Source: Pseudomonadota bacterium
Lineage (GTDB): Bacteria; Pseudomonadota; Gammaproteobacteria; Burkholderiales; Thiobacillaceae
Assembly (NCBI GenBank): GCA_030653935.1
Contig: JAURYL010000092.1
Span: forward strand, 1-55,560
Direction: 5' to 3'
DNA length: 55,560 bases
The stretch's first letter is position 1. Each line of letters begins with the position of its first letter. The position numbers and the translations under genes are program-made. Positions 43,695 through 52,455 of the stretch are shown here, in pieces. A model generated the notes under the pieces. That model had not been told where the DNA came from and made no database searches. It saw nothing but the letters and a program-made list of their open reading frames with translations.

Positions 43695-44747
43695 TCAGCA
43701 AATCCTCGGCAACTGCTCGCCCGAGAGCCAATCCACCATCCGCCGTCCCCCGAACTTGGTTTTCATCTGGACGAAGCCGTTGGGGTCTGCCACCACTTTG
43801 CCGATCAGGGCGGCTTGGCGGCCGAGGGGGTGGGCGTGCATGGCGGCGAGGAGTTTTTCCGCGTCTTCGGCGGCGCAGATGACGATGAGTTTGCCTTCGT
43901 TGGCGATGTTGAGCGGGTCCAGGCCGAGCAGTTCGCAGGCGGCTTCGACTTCCGGCTTCACCGGGATCGCGGCCTCTTCCAGGTGAACGCCGACGCCGGA
44001 TTGCTGGGCGATTTCGTTGATGGTGGCGGCGAGACCGCCACGGGTCGGGTCGCGCATCACGCGGATCGCGGCACCGCTGGCCAGCATGGCGGCGGTGAGG
44101 CCATTCAGGGAGGCGGTGTCGGACAGGATGGGCGCGTCGAAGGAGAGGTTTTCCCGTTTGCTCATGATCGCCATGCCGTGGTCGCCGACGCTGCCGGAGA
44201 CCAGCAGCACATCACCCGGCCGCGCCAGATCGCCGGAGAGGTGGATGCCCGCGGGCAGGAAGCCGATGCCGGTAGTGGTGATGAACACGCCGTCGCCCTT
44301 GCCCTGCTCCACCACCTTGGTATCGCCCGCCACCAGTTTCACGCCCGCCTCGTTCGCCGCTTTGGCCATCGACTCGACGATGCGCGCCAGATCGGCCAGG
44401 GGAAAGCCTTCTTCCAGAATGAAGCCGGCGGTTAGGTAGAGCGGCGTGGCGCCCATCACCGCGACGTCGTTGACCGTGCCATGCACCGAGAGGCCGCCGA
44501 TGTCGCCACCAGGGAAGAACAGGGGTGAGACGACATGGCTGTCGGTGGAGACCACCAGTTGCCCGGCGCCTTGCGGCAGGCAGGTGCCGTCGTTGCCCTG
44601 GGCCAGGTATTCGTTGGAGAGATGCTTGGCGAACAGTTCGGTGATCAGTTGCACCATGGCGCGACCGCCACCACCGTGGCTCATGTCGACGCGACCGTGC
44701 TTGATGTCCAGGGCGCGGGCATAGCCCTTTTTCACTTGACCGCTCAT
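43695..44747 (-). CDS. hypE: Hydrogenase maturation protein HypE
   Basis: Dehydrates the carbamoyl group to a thiocyanate on its C-terminal Cys, which is present (LPRIC). 350 residues from the ATG that opens MSGQVKKGYARALD. ATP-binding GGDIGGLSVHGTVND and GDTKVVEQGKGDG motifs are intact. It lies apart from hypABFCD, between hoxT and hoxX. Confidence 0.96.
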   Translation of the reverse strand: MSGQVKKGYARALDIKHGRVDMSHGGGGRAMVQLITELFAKHLSNEYLAQGNDGTCLPQGAGQLVVSTDSHVVSPLFFPGGDIGGLSVHGTVNDVAVMGATPLYLTAGFILEEGFPLADLARIVESMAKAANEAGVKLVAGDTKVVEQGKGDGVFITTTGIGFLPAGIHLSGDLARPGDVLLVSGSVGDHGMAIMSKRENLSFDAPILSDTASLNGLTAAMLASGAAIRVMRDPTRGGLAATINEIAQQSGVGVHLEEAAIPVKPEVEAACELLGLDPLNIANEGKLIVICAAEDAEKLLAAMHAHPLGRQAALIGKVVADPNGFVQMKTKFGGRRMVDWLSGEQLPRIC

Positions 44748-44810
44748 GTCGGCAATTCCTTGGAAGATGGCTGACGGCCGCAAGTGTAATGCGCCACCCG
44801 GCCGCGCTCG

Positions 44811-45371
44811 CTAAGCATCGGGGTTCCCTGGGCGCAGTAGCGCGCCGAAAAAGCCGCGCCGGCTCATCGGCTGCTCCAGCTTTTCCGTCAGCCCCACGGG
44901 CGGCGCGGGCGGGATGACGGGCGGGACAACATCAGCGGGCTTGAACACTTCCGCCAGCACCGCCTCCGCCACTTCACGCGCCCGCGCCATGTCGGGGAAC
45001 TCGAACATGGGCGAAAACAAGGAGCTGGTGAGGTAATGCCCCAGCGCATCTTCGTGGGCGGAGAGAAATTCATAGTCGCCGGAAGGCAGCGCCACATCCT
45101 GTTTGCTGCCGCTCGATAGCGGCTCGTAGGCCGAATCCGGCCCGGGCAGACAGATCAGGCTCATGAACCAGGGGGTGATGAGCACCCCCACCCAGTCCTC
45201 GCGCCAGGGCCGGAAGCCCACTGCCTCCACTTCCAGCGCCGGGTTGAGCAGGGAAACACCGGCCATGCGGGTGGCGGCGATGTGGCGGAAGACCGCTTCG
45301 AGCGCGGCGGGGCTGGGTTGCGCCCCCCTTTGCAAACGGGGGGGTGGGGGGGATTTAGCCTGGGTGGTCAT
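44811..45371 (-). CDS. hoxT: HoxT/HupJ-type hydrogenase assembly chaperone (HybE family)
   Basis: 186-residue accessory protein of the HybE/HupJ family. Core motifs: VSLLNPALEVEAVGF, VGVLITPWFMSLICLPG, LPSGDYEFL and FSPMFEF. The N-terminus (KSPPPPRLQRG) is read from a type A half-element at 45320-45356 located between the ATG and the family core. HoxT supports maturation of O2-tolerant enzymes. The C-terminal GFFGALLRP tail is typical. Confidence 0.88.
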   Translation of the reverse strand: MTTQAKSPPPPRLQRGAQPSPAALEAVFRHIAATRMAGVSLLNPALEVEAVGFRPWREDWVGVLITPWFMSLICLPGPDSAYEPLSSGSKQDVALPSGDYEFLSAHEDALGHYLTSSLFSPMFEFPDMARAREVAEAVLAEVFKPADVVPPVIPPAPPVGLTEKLEQPMSRRGFFGALLRPGNPDA

Positions 45372-45420
45372 GGCATGCCGGGTAGAAATCCCCCCTAGCC
45401 CCCCTTTTGCAAAGGGGGGG
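45320..45420. repeat. Two type A half-elements around the hoxR-hoxT junction
   Basis: A right half (45320-45356, CCCCCCTTTGCAAACGGGGGG...GGATTT) lies inside hoxT, and a left half (45386-45420, AAATCCCCCC...AAAGGGGGGG) overlaps the hoxR stop region. The halves are in the opposite order to intact copies. Confidence 0.8.
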
Positions 45421-45637
45421 ATGGCATGTCCAGCACCATGAACTGTTCCCGCGCGCCGTCGCAGTTGGGGCAGCGCCAATGTGGCGGCAGGTCGGTGAAG
45501 GCGGTGCCGGGCTGTATCTGCCAGACCGGGTCGCCCTCGGCGGGGTCGTAGACGTGCCAGCAGATCTTGCATTCCAGCCGCGCATCGGGCGGCAGGCGGC
45601 TGGCATCGCCGAGGAAGGAGCCTTCAAAAGTGGTCAT
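45395..45637 (-). CDS. hoxR: Hydrogenase-associated rubredoxin HoxR/HupI
   Basis: 80-residue rubredoxin. Both CxxC knuckles are present (LECKICWHVYDP and WRCPNCDG). The ATG at 45637 opens TTFEGSFLGDASRL, the normal HupI N-terminus; an upstream extension is repeat sequence. The family usually ends near QFMVL, while here PSPPLQKGG is added from a type A half-element. HoxR protects the proximal cluster of the small subunit during aerobic growth in Cupriavidus. Confidence 0.93.
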   Translation of the reverse strand: MTTFEGSFLGDASRLPPDARLECKICWHVYDPAEGDPVWQIQPGTAFTDLPPHWRCPNCDGAREQFMVLDMPSPPLQKGG

Positions 45638-45690
45638 GGCTGCCGGGTTTGTTTGCACTGCAACATATTGGCCCGGAACAAGCGGGCTTG

Positions 45691-45773
45691 TCTCCCACTT
45701 TTGCAAAGGGGGGATTTTTGCCAGGGCCAGCCTCGTAGAAATCCCCCCCAGCCCCCCTTTGGGAAAGGGGGGA
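45691..45773. repeat. Type A half-elements between hoxQ and hoxR
   Basis: A right half (45691-45717) and a left half (45738-45773) in the gap upstream of hoxR. As at the hoxR-hoxT junction, the order of halves is reversed. Confidence 0.8.
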
Positions 45774-45777
45774 GTTA

Positions 45778-46611
45778 TCAGCTTATCCATTCCAGGACTT
45801 CCTTCAGGCGCTCGGCGCTGTCCGCCAGGTCTTCCGGCGCGGCGCGGGCGACTTCGGGCACGTCAGTGATTTCGAGCGTGTTGAGGATCAGGGCATCCTG
45901 GGAGTTGAAGAACTGCACCCACCAGACCCGGGCGATCCCGGTGGCGGTGATGCGACAGTTGCCGTAGCCGCGCGACAGAAAGGTGACTTGTCCCCGGCCC
46001 AGGCACTGGTCGAGCCAGGCGCCGTCCTCCGGGGTGAAGGGCAGCAGGGAGAGGTTGATGACATGGCTGTCCGCGCTGGGCCGCGCCACCTGTTCGGCGA
46101 TTTCCGTCAGCAGCGCCTGGGCGTTGACCACGCCGGGATTAAGCGGCAATGCCACCGGGCTGGAAAGCCCACGACGAATACGCACGGCGGCGGGCACATC
46201 ACCCACTTCCACCCGGTCGGCATAGGGGTAACCCTCGTTGTCCCGCCCACGCAGCCGCCAGATGCCGGCGAAGACACTTTCCTGAATCGTCAGGGTGCCG
46301 CCCTCGCCTACTACCTGGACGCCGACTTCGCCTTCACCCAGCACCTGGTCGATCAGGAGCCGGTCGGCTTCGCCCAGGCCACTCATGTCCAGGCTGACCG
46401 TCTGCTGCCTGGCCTGCCAGTCCCGCACCGCTTGCAGCAAGCGGCCCAGCCAGACGCGTGCCTCGGCGCGATCCTTTACCTCTTCCGGTTCCGGCAGAAT
46501 CGGCGCCCGGTAAGTGTGCATGTCGTGGGGCATGGGCAGGTAATCCAGGGCCTCGTCTTCCTGCTGGGAACCAGGACCGAGGGCGACAACGGGAATGGGA
46601 AAAGCGTGCAT
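45778..46611 (-). CDS. hoxQ: Hydrogenase small-subunit chaperone HoxQ/HupH (HyaF family)
   Basis: 277-residue HupH/HyaF protein. N-terminal PIPVVALGPGSQ and LDYLPMPHDMHTY, central EGGTLTIQESVFAGIWRL, and C-terminal FLSRGYGNCRITATG followed by VWWVQFFNSQDALILNTLE are all diagnostic. With HoxO it holds the HoxK precursor until its clusters are in place and before Tat export. Confidence 0.95.
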   Translation of the reverse strand: MHAFPIPVVALGPGSQQEDEALDYLPMPHDMHTYRAPILPEPEEVKDRAEARVWLGRLLQAVRDWQARQQTVSLDMSGLGEADRLLIDQVLGEGEVGVQVVGEGGTLTIQESVFAGIWRLRGRDNEGYPYADRVEVGDVPAAVRIRRGLSSPVALPLNPGVVNAQALLTEIAEQVARPSADSHVINLSLLPFTPEDGAWLDQCLGRGQVTFLSRGYGNCRITATGIARVWWVQFFNSQDALILNTLEITDVPEVARAAPEDLADSAERLKEVLEWIS

Positions 46612-46620
46612 GGCGGTTCC

Positions 46621-47043
46621 TCAGTGGCAGGGGGTGGAGGCGGTGCTGACGGCGATGCCGATGGACGGCGGCCGGCTGTTCGGCGCGGCAAGTAGGTCCT
46701 GGATGCGGGCGAGATAGACCGACCAGTCCTTGATGCCGGGAATCACACCGACGTAGGCGCCATTGCGCAGAAAAACCAGCGCGGGCCAAACGCTGAAGCC
46801 GAAACGGGCCTGCATGGCCGGCTCCAGATCGGAAGACGCAACCGCCGCGCGGAAACGGCCGGGGAAGGCGCGCAGGAGTTCCGGCAGCACCACGGCGACA
46901 TCCAGGCATTCCGGATGCTGGGCCGGGTTGCCGCCGCAGAACAGCACCGCGTCGCCGGGAGCGTCGCAGAAGGCTTCAAGATTGTCGGCGGTCAACAGGG
47001 GGTAGCCGAACTCGTCGAGCAAACGGGTGATCAGGGGATGCAT
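46621..47043 (-). CDS. hoxO: Thioredoxin-fold chaperone HoxO/HupG (HyaE family)
   Basis: 140-residue HyaE/HupG-type protein with a thioredoxin-like fold but no CxxC. DVAVVLPELLRAFPGRFRAA, FGFSVWPALVFLRNG and YVGVIPGIKDW are typical. It binds the Tat signal of HoxK in known systems. Its start overlaps hoxL by 13 bases. Confidence 0.94.
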   Translation of the reverse strand: MHPLITRLLDEFGYPLLTADNLEAFCDAPGDAVLFCGGNPAQHPECLDVAVVLPELLRAFPGRFRAAVASSDLEPAMQARFGFSVWPALVFLRNGAYVGVIPGIKDWSVYLARIQDLLAAPNSRPPSIGIAVSTASTPCH

Positions 47044-47345
47044 GGGGTGACTCCTCTCAGGTGAGGCGGTAATTCAGGGGTACGGTCGAACAGATCGGCG
47101 AAGTGCGCCGAGATGTCGGTTTCGCCGGCCATCACGGCTTCCAGGCCATCGAGGGCGGCATTGATGCGCGTGGCGGAATCCGCGTCGATAACTTCGCGGG
47201 CGGCGTCGATGAAGGCCAGCAACCAGGTGCCGGGAGGCTGCTCGCCGACCAGGGCGAGATCGATTTGGCGCCGGCCGCCGCGTCCCTGGCAGAGGGCGAC
47301 GTAACCGTTGCATTCGATGACCTGCATGGGGAGGCCTAGGCACAT
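47031..47345 (-). CDS. hoxL: HypC-family chaperone HoxL/HupF
   Basis: 104-residue HypC paralogue with MCLGLPMQVIECNG (active Cys2) and QIDLALVGEQPPGTWLLAFI. HoxL-type proteins are dedicated to the large subunit HoxG, while hypC serves the general pathway. Its position between the protease and hoxO is standard. Confidence 0.94.
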   Translation of the reverse strand: MCLGLPMQVIECNGYVALCQGRGGRRQIDLALVGEQPPGTWLLAFIDAAREVIDADSATRINAALDGLEAVMAGETDISAHFADLFDRTPELPPHLRGVTPCIP

Positions 47346-47368
47346 GGGGTGCTGCCTCGGGCGGAGTT

Positions 47369-47537
47369 AAATCCCCCCTGTCCCTCGTCGATCATCCATA
47401 TCCCGTTTGGCAACTTCGGGTGCTGCCTCGGGCGGAGTTAAATCCCCCCTGTCCCCCCTTTGATAAAGGGGGGGACCCTCCGATTGAGGGCAGTGGGTTT
47501 GCTCCCCCCTTTCTTAAAGGGGGGCCGGGGGGGATTT
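47369..47537. repeat. Type A element plus a partial direct duplication before hoxL
   Basis: A full copy lies at 47440-47537. Its first 16 bases and 21 bases of flank are repeated 71 bases upstream (37-base direct repeats at 47347-47383 and 47418-47454). Confidence 0.9.
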
Positions 47538-47555
47538 GCACTTCCACCACGCTCT

Positions 47556-48194
47556 TCATCCCGCCACCCCCAAAAACCGTCCATCCCCCATCCGGCAAGC
47601 CATCGCGGCGCTGGGCCGCTGGCCTTCGTAGCGATCCAGGCCGAGGCTGTCCAGGGTGAGGTTTTCCGCCGGCGCGCTGCGGCGTTCGGGTTTGGCCATC
47701 CAGCCGTAGAGCGTTTCCAGCGCCAGATTCAGCGCTTCCGGAATCCGCGCCTTGACCGTGTCCGAGAGGCTACCGCCGTAGTCGTCCAGGATTTCCGGCT
47801 GGCAGCCGATCAGGGTGACGTTGTCCGGGTTCCAGCCGCGCAGCTTGGCGACGCACAGCACTTCCTGGAAACCGGTCTGGTGCAGGCTCATTTTCTTGAC
47901 GCCCATGAAGGCCGGCACTTCGTCGTCGCGCACCACTTTCAGGGTGCCGGGTTGCAGGCCGTAATCCACGGCGTCGAGGATCAACAGGCGGCGGCAGCCT
48001 TCCACATAGGGCAGCAGGTAGAGGCCCTGGGTGCCGCCGTCGAGCAGGTGAACGCCGGGGCGAAATATCCACTCGGCATCCAACTGTTCCAGGGAGCGGA
48101 TACCGAAGCCTTCGTCGGCCCAGAGCAGGTTGCCGATGCCCAGCACCAGGATGTCGCAGCGATAGTCGAGGTCGTTAATGGCCCGGGCGTTCAC
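47556..48194 (-). CDS. hoxM: Hydrogenase maturation endopeptidase HoxM/HupD
   Basis: Removes the HoxG C-terminal peptide after nickel insertion. 212 residues, with nickel-sensing ligands in LGIGNLLWADEGFG (Glu), LILDAVDYG (Asp) and KKMSLHQTGFQE (His). It overlaps hoxZ by four bases. The C-terminus is about 40 residues longer than HyaD-type enzymes. Confidence 0.95.
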   Translation of the reverse strand: MNARAINDLDYRCDILVLGIGNLLWADEGFGIRSLEQLDAEWIFRPGVHLLDGGTQGLYLLPYVEGCRRLLILDAVDYGLQPGTLKVVRDDEVPAFMGVKKMSLHQTGFQEVLCVAKLRGWNPDNVTLIGCQPEILDDYGGSLSDTVKARIPEALNLALETLYGWMAKPERRSAPAENLTLDSLGLDRYEGQRPSAAMACRMGDGRFLGVAG

Positions 48195-48907
48195 GGCTTG
48201 TCATCCTTGAACAGGCGCCAGCCGGAAAGCATGGTGGAGACCATGCTTTGTCGCGACATGATGTCCTCGCGGATGGCGGCGTAGACATGCACCAGCACAA
48301 ACAGGCCCATCACCCACATACCCAGGTGGTGCCAGGTGTGCACGTCCTGGCTTTGCCCGAACAGCGGGATCACCCAGGAGGTGAACAAGGTGTGCGACCA
48401 ACTCCCTTCCAGGGTGCCTTCGCCGTACAGCGCGAAGCCGGTGACGATCATGAACAGCGTGGTGGTGAGGAACAGCGTGAACATGGAGAACTGCGCCAGC
48501 GGGTTGTGGCCAACGTATTTCTTCGGGTCGCGCTCCAGGAACAGATACCAGCGCAGCTCGAACACCACCTCCTTCCACCAGGTGCCGTTGAAGATCGGCA
48601 ACACGAACAACTGCCGGGCATGGTGGTTGCCGACGAAAGCCCAGTAAACCCGCCCGATGAAGCCGACCAGCAACACATAGCCGGCGGCGAAGTGTGCGAA
48701 ACGGATATAGCCCATCAGAAAGTTGTCGCTGGCCTCGCCGGGCTGGCTGGGCAGCGGGCTGGCGATGAACCAGCCACTGAGGGCCAGCACGCTGATGGCG
48801 AGGGCGTTGACCCAGTGCCACAGCCGCACCGGCGCTTCGTAGACATAAACCGCCTTGACGGATCGGCCGTGGGCCGCCGCTTCCTGCATGTCTTGGGATG
48901 AGAGCAT
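48191..48907 (-). CDS. hoxZ: Membrane cytochrome b subunit HoxZ/HupC
   Basis: 238-residue di-haem cytochrome b that anchors HoxKG and passes electrons to quinone. Four membrane segments and haem-ligand His in RLWHWVNALAI, RFAHFAAGYVLLVG, and DVHTWHHLGMW. The N-terminus MLSSQDMQEAAAHGRSVKAVYVYEAP matches the family from VYVYEAP onward. A type A element separates it from hoxG. Confidence 0.96.
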   Translation of the reverse strand: MLSSQDMQEAAAHGRSVKAVYVYEAPVRLWHWVNALAISVLALSGWFIASPLPSQPGEASDNFLMGYIRFAHFAAGYVLLVGFIGRVYWAFVGNHHARQLFVLPIFNGTWWKEVVFELRWYLFLERDPKKYVGHNPLAQFSMFTLFLTTTLFMIVTGFALYGEGTLEGSWSHTLFTSWVIPLFGQSQDVHTWHHLGMWVMGLFVLVHVYAAIREDIMSRQSMVSTMLSGWRLFKDDKP

Positions 48908-48955
48908 TTGTGTCTCCTTGGTTAAGCGGCGGAGGGGGGGGTTTCAGCGTTGTAG

Positions 48956-49055
48956 AAATCCCCCCTGTCCCCCCTTTGATAAAGGGGGGGACCCTTCGGC
49001 ATAGGGCATCGCGGGTTTGCTCCCCCCTTTCCCAAAGGGGGGCCGGGGGGGATTT
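48956..49055. repeat. Type A element between hoxG and hoxZ
   Basis: Full copy with CCCCCCTTTGATAAAGGGGGG and CCCCCCTTTCCCAAAGGGGGG hairpins in an intercistronic gap of about 180 bases. Confidence 0.92.
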
Positions 49056-49091
49056 GCCGCGCGTAAATCAAGCACCAGCGCATGGCAACAA

Positions 49092-50888
49092 TCACCGCAC
49101 CCGAACCCGGCTCATTTCCTGTCCATCCGGCGCCATCACGTGGGTGGAGCAGGCCAGGCAGGGGTCGAAGCTGTGCAGGGTGCGGAGGATTTCCAGGGGT
49201 TCATCGGCCTTGGCCACCGGGGTGTTCAACAGGCTGGCCTCGAAGGCGCCGATCTGGCCCTTGGAGTCGCGCGGGCTGCCGTTCCAGGTGGTGGGCACGA
49301 CGCACTGGTAGTTTTCGATGCGGCCGTCCTTGATCTTGATCCAGTGGCCAAGGGCACCGCGTGGCGCCTCGGTGAAACCGACGCCCTTGGCTTCTTTCGG
49401 CCAGGTGGCGGGGTCCCACTTTTCGATGTTGGCCGTGGCCAGGTCGCCGGCCTTCAGGTTGGCCACCAGCTTGTCCTGGAAATAACGCAGCTTGTGCGCC
49501 GCCCAGGAAGCTTCGAGGCCGCGCGCGGCGGTGCGCCCGAGGGTGGAGAACAAGGCCGGCAGCGGCAGGCCGAGCGTCTTCAGCACCTTGTCCACCGGCT
49601 CCTTGAACTCGGGCTTGTTCTGCACGTAGCCGATGATGTAGCGCGGCAGCGGCCCCACTTCCATGGCGTGGCCACGCCAGCGCGGCGCCTTGATCCAGGA
49701 ATATTTGCCGCCTTCGTCGATCTGCTCGATGTTGGTGGAGGTGCCTTTGGCATTCTTGCCCAATTCGTAATGCGCCTCGGTTTCGCCATCCCAGGGGTGC
49801 AGACCCTTGCCCACGCCCTCCCCGGCGTACTTGAACCAGGAATGGTCGACAAATTCCTGGATCTGGCTCGGGTCGCGCAGGTCGATCTCGTGCACCTTGG
49901 ACAGATCGCCATTGATGATGGCGCCGCGCGGCAGCATCAGGTTGGACTCCGAATAATCGTTGGCCCGGTCCGGGATGTCGCCGTAGGACATGACACTGGT
50001 GGACGACAGACCGCCGCCGTGGGTCCAGTCCTTGTAGAAGCCGGCGATGGCGATCAGGTCCGGGACGTAGACCATGTCGATGAACTCGATGGTGCGGTCG
50101 ATGATGTGCGAGATCAGGTTGAGCCGTTCCATGTTGATCGCGCCCACCGCCCCCGTGTCGTGGATGTTGATGGCGCAGGGCATGCCGCCGACCAGCCAGT
50201 TCGGGTGCGGGTTCTTGCCGCCGTAGATGGTGTGGATCTTGACGATCTCCTTCTGGAAATCGAGCGCCTCCAGGTAGTGCGTCACCGCCATCAGATTGGC
50301 TTCCGGCGGCAGCTTGTAGGCCGGGTTGCCCCAGTAACCGTTCATGAACGGGCCCAACTGGCCGGATTCGACGAATTTCTTCAGGCGGTTCTGGATGTCG
50401 CGGAAATAGCCGGGCGAGGACAGCGGCCAGGCGGAAATGCTCTGCGCCAGTTCCGAGGTCTTCTTCGGATCGGCCTTCAGGGCGGAAATCACGTCCACCC
50501 AATCGAGCGCATGCAGGTGATAGAAGTGCACCAGGTGGTCATGCACTTGCAGGGTCAACTGCATGATGTTGCGGATGGAGTTGGCGTTCTCCGGGATCAG
50601 GATGCCCAGGGCATCCTCCACCGCCCGCACCGAAGTCAATGCATGGGTGCCGGTGCAAACGCCGCAGATGCGCTCGGTAAAGGCCCAGGCATCGCGCGGA
50701 TCGCGGCCCTTGAGAATGACCTCCAGGCCGCGCCACATGGTGCCGGTGGAAACCGCGTTGCGGATCACGTTGTTGGCATCCAGGTTCACTTCCACGCGCA
50801 TGTGGCCCTCGATGCGGGTCACCGGGTCCACCACGATGCGTTTGCCGGAGTTGTCGAGTTTGAAGCCTTGGGTTTCGTAGGCGCTCAT
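49092..50888 (-). CDS. hoxG: Membrane-bound [NiFe] hydrogenase large subunit HoxG
   Basis: 598-residue catalytic subunit. The N-terminal ligand pair is in [14 protein letters not shown] and the C-terminal pair in [18 protein letters not shown], where HoxM would cleave after His and release the last residues. [16 protein letters not shown] and the [14 protein letters not shown] region are typical of group 1 enzymes. It follows hoxK by nine bases. Confidence 0.98.
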   Translation of the reverse strand: MSAYETQGFKLDNSGKRIVVDPVTRIEGHMRVEVNLDANNVIRNAVSTGTMWRGLEVILKGRDPRDAWAFTERICGVCTGTHALTSVRAVEDALGILIPENANSIRNIMQLTLQVHDHLVHFYHLHALDWVDVISALKADPKKTSELAQSISAWPLSSPGYFRDIQNRLKKFVESGQLGPFMNGYWGNPAYKLPPEANLMAVTHYLEALDFQKEIVKIHTIYGGKNPHPNWLVGGMPCAINIHDTGAVGAINMERLNLISHIIDRTIEFIDMVYVPDLIAIAGFYKDWTHGGGLSSTSVMSYGDIPDRANDYSESNLMLPRGAIINGDLSKVHEIDLRDPSQIQEFVDHSWFKYAGEGVGKGLHPWDGETEAHYELGKNAKGTSTNIEQIDEGGKYSWIKAPRWRGHAMEVGPLPRYIIGYVQNKPEFKEPVDKVLKTLGLPLPALFSTLGRTAARGLEASWAAHKLRYFQDKLVANLKAGDLATANIEKWDPATWPKEAKGVGFTEAPRGALGHWIKIKDGRIENYQCVVPTTWNGSPRDSKGQIGAFEASLLNTPVAKADEPLEILRTLHSFDPCLACSTHVMAPDGQEMSRVRVR

Positions 50889-50897
50889 GTTCGTTCC

Positions 50898-51986
50898 TTA
50901 TTGGTCGTTGCCGGATTTGTCGTTGCCGGATTTGTTCTGTGACTGCTTGATGGCGCTCACCGCCGCGTGCGCCACCACCGCCGCGCCCACCACGCCCAAC
51001 GCCGCGCCACCCACCTGGTCGGCGTTGGCTTCCACACCGAACTGCTGGATGTCGGTGACACGGTCGTAGAACGAACCCTTGTCCCAGAAACCGTCCTCGG
51101 AACAGCCGATACAGCCGTGGCCGGACTGGATGGGGAAAGACACACCGCCGTTCCAGCGCACGGTGGAACAAGCGTTGTAAGTGGTCGGGCCTTTGCAGCC
51201 CATCTTGTAGAGGCAGTAACCGCGGCGCGAACCCTCGTCGTCCCAGGCCTCGGCGAACTGGCCGGCGTCGAAGTGCGGGCGGCGATAGCATTTATCGTGG
51301 ATGCGCTGGCCGTAGAACATCTTCGGGCGGCCCTGGCGGTCCAGTTCCGGCAGGCGGTCGAAGGTCAGCATGTAGGTGATGACGCCGGTCATCACCTCGG
51401 CGATGGGCGGGCAGCCCGGCACCTTGATGATCGGCTTGTCGAAGATCACCTTGTGGATCGGCGTCGCCTGGGTCGGGTTCGGCTTGGCCGCCTGCACGCA
51501 GCCCCAGGAAGCGCAGGAACCCCAGGAAATGATCGCCTTGGCGTCCTTGGCCACATGCTTCAACTGATCCAGGAACGGCTTGCCGCCGATGATGCAGGAC
51601 ATGCCTTCCTGGTTAAGCGGCGGGTTGCCCTCCACCGCCAGGATGTAATTGCCCTTGTACTTGGTCATCACCTCTTCCAGGATCGCCTCGGCCTGATGCC
51701 CGGCGGAGGCCATCAGGGTGTCGTCGTAGTCCAGGGAAATCATCGACAGCACCGCATCCTTGGCCAGCGGATGCGCGGAGCGGATGAAGGACTCGGAGCA
51801 GCAGGTGCACTCCAGGCCATGCAGCCAAAGCACCGGCGTGCGCGGCTTGGTCTCCATGGCATGCGCGATCCTCGGCACGAAGGCCGGGCCAAGACCCAGC
51901 GAGGCGGCGGTGAGGCTGCAATATTTGAGGAAGCTGCGGCGGGTGATGCCCTGCCTGCGCATCACCTCATAAAAGGTCTCCACCAT
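50898..51986 (-). CDS. hoxK: O2-tolerant [NiFe] hydrogenase small subunit HoxK
   Basis: 362-residue iron-sulfur subunit with a Tat signal (TRRSFLKYC, cleavage near AHA at residue 43) and a C-terminal membrane helix ([20 protein letters not shown]). The proximal cluster region is [10 protein letters not shown] with GSCASWGC later. The extra Cys beside the first pair and the extra Cys five residues after the third ligand are the two supernumerary residues that hold the [4Fe-3S] cluster of O2-tolerant group 1d enzymes. It is the first gene after the sigma-54-like promoter. Confidence 0.98.
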   Translation of the reverse strand: MVETFYEVMRRQGITRRSFLKYCSLTAASLGLGPAFVPRIAHAMETKPRTPVLWLHGLECTCCSESFIRSAHPLAKDAVLSMISLDYDDTLMASAGHQAEAILEEVMTKYKGNYILAVEGNPPLNQEGMSCIIGGKPFLDQLKHVAKDAKAIISWGSCASWGCVQAAKPNPTQATPIHKVIFDKPIIKVPGCPPIAEVMTGVITYMLTFDRLPELDRQGRPKMFYGQRIHDKCYRRPHFDAGQFAEAWDDEGSRRGYCLYKMGCKGPTTYNACSTVRWNGGVSFPIQSGHGCIGCSEDGFWDKGSFYDRVTDIQQFGVEANADQVGGAALGVVGAAVVAHAAVSAIKQSQNKSGNDKSGNDQ

Positions 51987-52056
51987 GAACGGGTCTCCTC
52001 TTGATCGTTGAAGCCTCCCCGGAGCCGGATGAAACCGGTGGATGGCGAGGTAACTA

Positions 52057-52074
52057 GATCAAGAAGCGTGCCAG
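52057..52074 (-). promoter_or_regulatory. Sigma-54-like promoter upstream of hoxK
   Basis: CTGGCACGCTTCTTGATC on the minus strand matches YTGGCACGNNNNTTGCW except A for C in the -12 GC. GG and GA are ten bases apart as required. The start site would be near 52047, about 60 bases before the hoxK ATG. The presence of the NtrC-type HoxA in the same locus supports it. Confidence 0.7.
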
Positions 52075-52148
52075 CGTTTGAATTGTGTTGTTAGTTGTTA
52101 TTAGTCAGTGTGTTATGGCTTATTTATAAAGTTTTTTATGCTTTTGAA

Positions 52149-52169
52149 TATGGTTACCTTGTAACCATA
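52149..52169. promoter_or_regulatory. Candidate HoxA upstream activating site
   Basis: Perfect palindrome TATGGTTAC-CTT-GTAACCATA (9-base arms) in an AT-rich tract roughly 100-120 bases upstream of the predicted start, the usual place for an enhancer-binding protein. Contact with HoxA is inference. Confidence 0.5.
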
Positions 52170-52230
52170 GATAAGCGCAGTTATAAACAAACTTGCCAGA
52201 TGCGAACGACGTTGAAATGGGGCGCCCTGA

Positions 52231-52453
52231 CTCCCCCCCTTTTTTAAAGGGGGGTTGGGGGGGATTTCTACAAGGGTGGCGCGGGTGCGGGCGTTGCTAA
52301 ATCCCCCCTGCCCCCCTTTTTAAAGGGGGGTTCCCGCTTGCGGCGCCCTTGGCTCCCCCCTTTATCAAAGGGGGGCTGGGGGGGATTTAGCGGGCGTTCA
52401 GTGGCTGCTCGACCTTGGGTAAATCCCCCCTGCCCCCCTTTGATAAAGGGGGG
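52231..52453. repeat. Cluster of type A elements upstream of hoxK
   Basis: A right half (52231-52267), a full copy (52299-52388) and a left half (52421-52453) in a row, filling the space between the hoxK control region and the GGDEF-EAL gene stop. Confidence 0.9.
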
Positions 52454-52455
52454 TT

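Noticed and set aside
49017-50942. 641-codon plus-strand ORF over hoxG
   Set aside because: Antisense to a diagnostic hydrogenase large subunit and starts inside a type A element.
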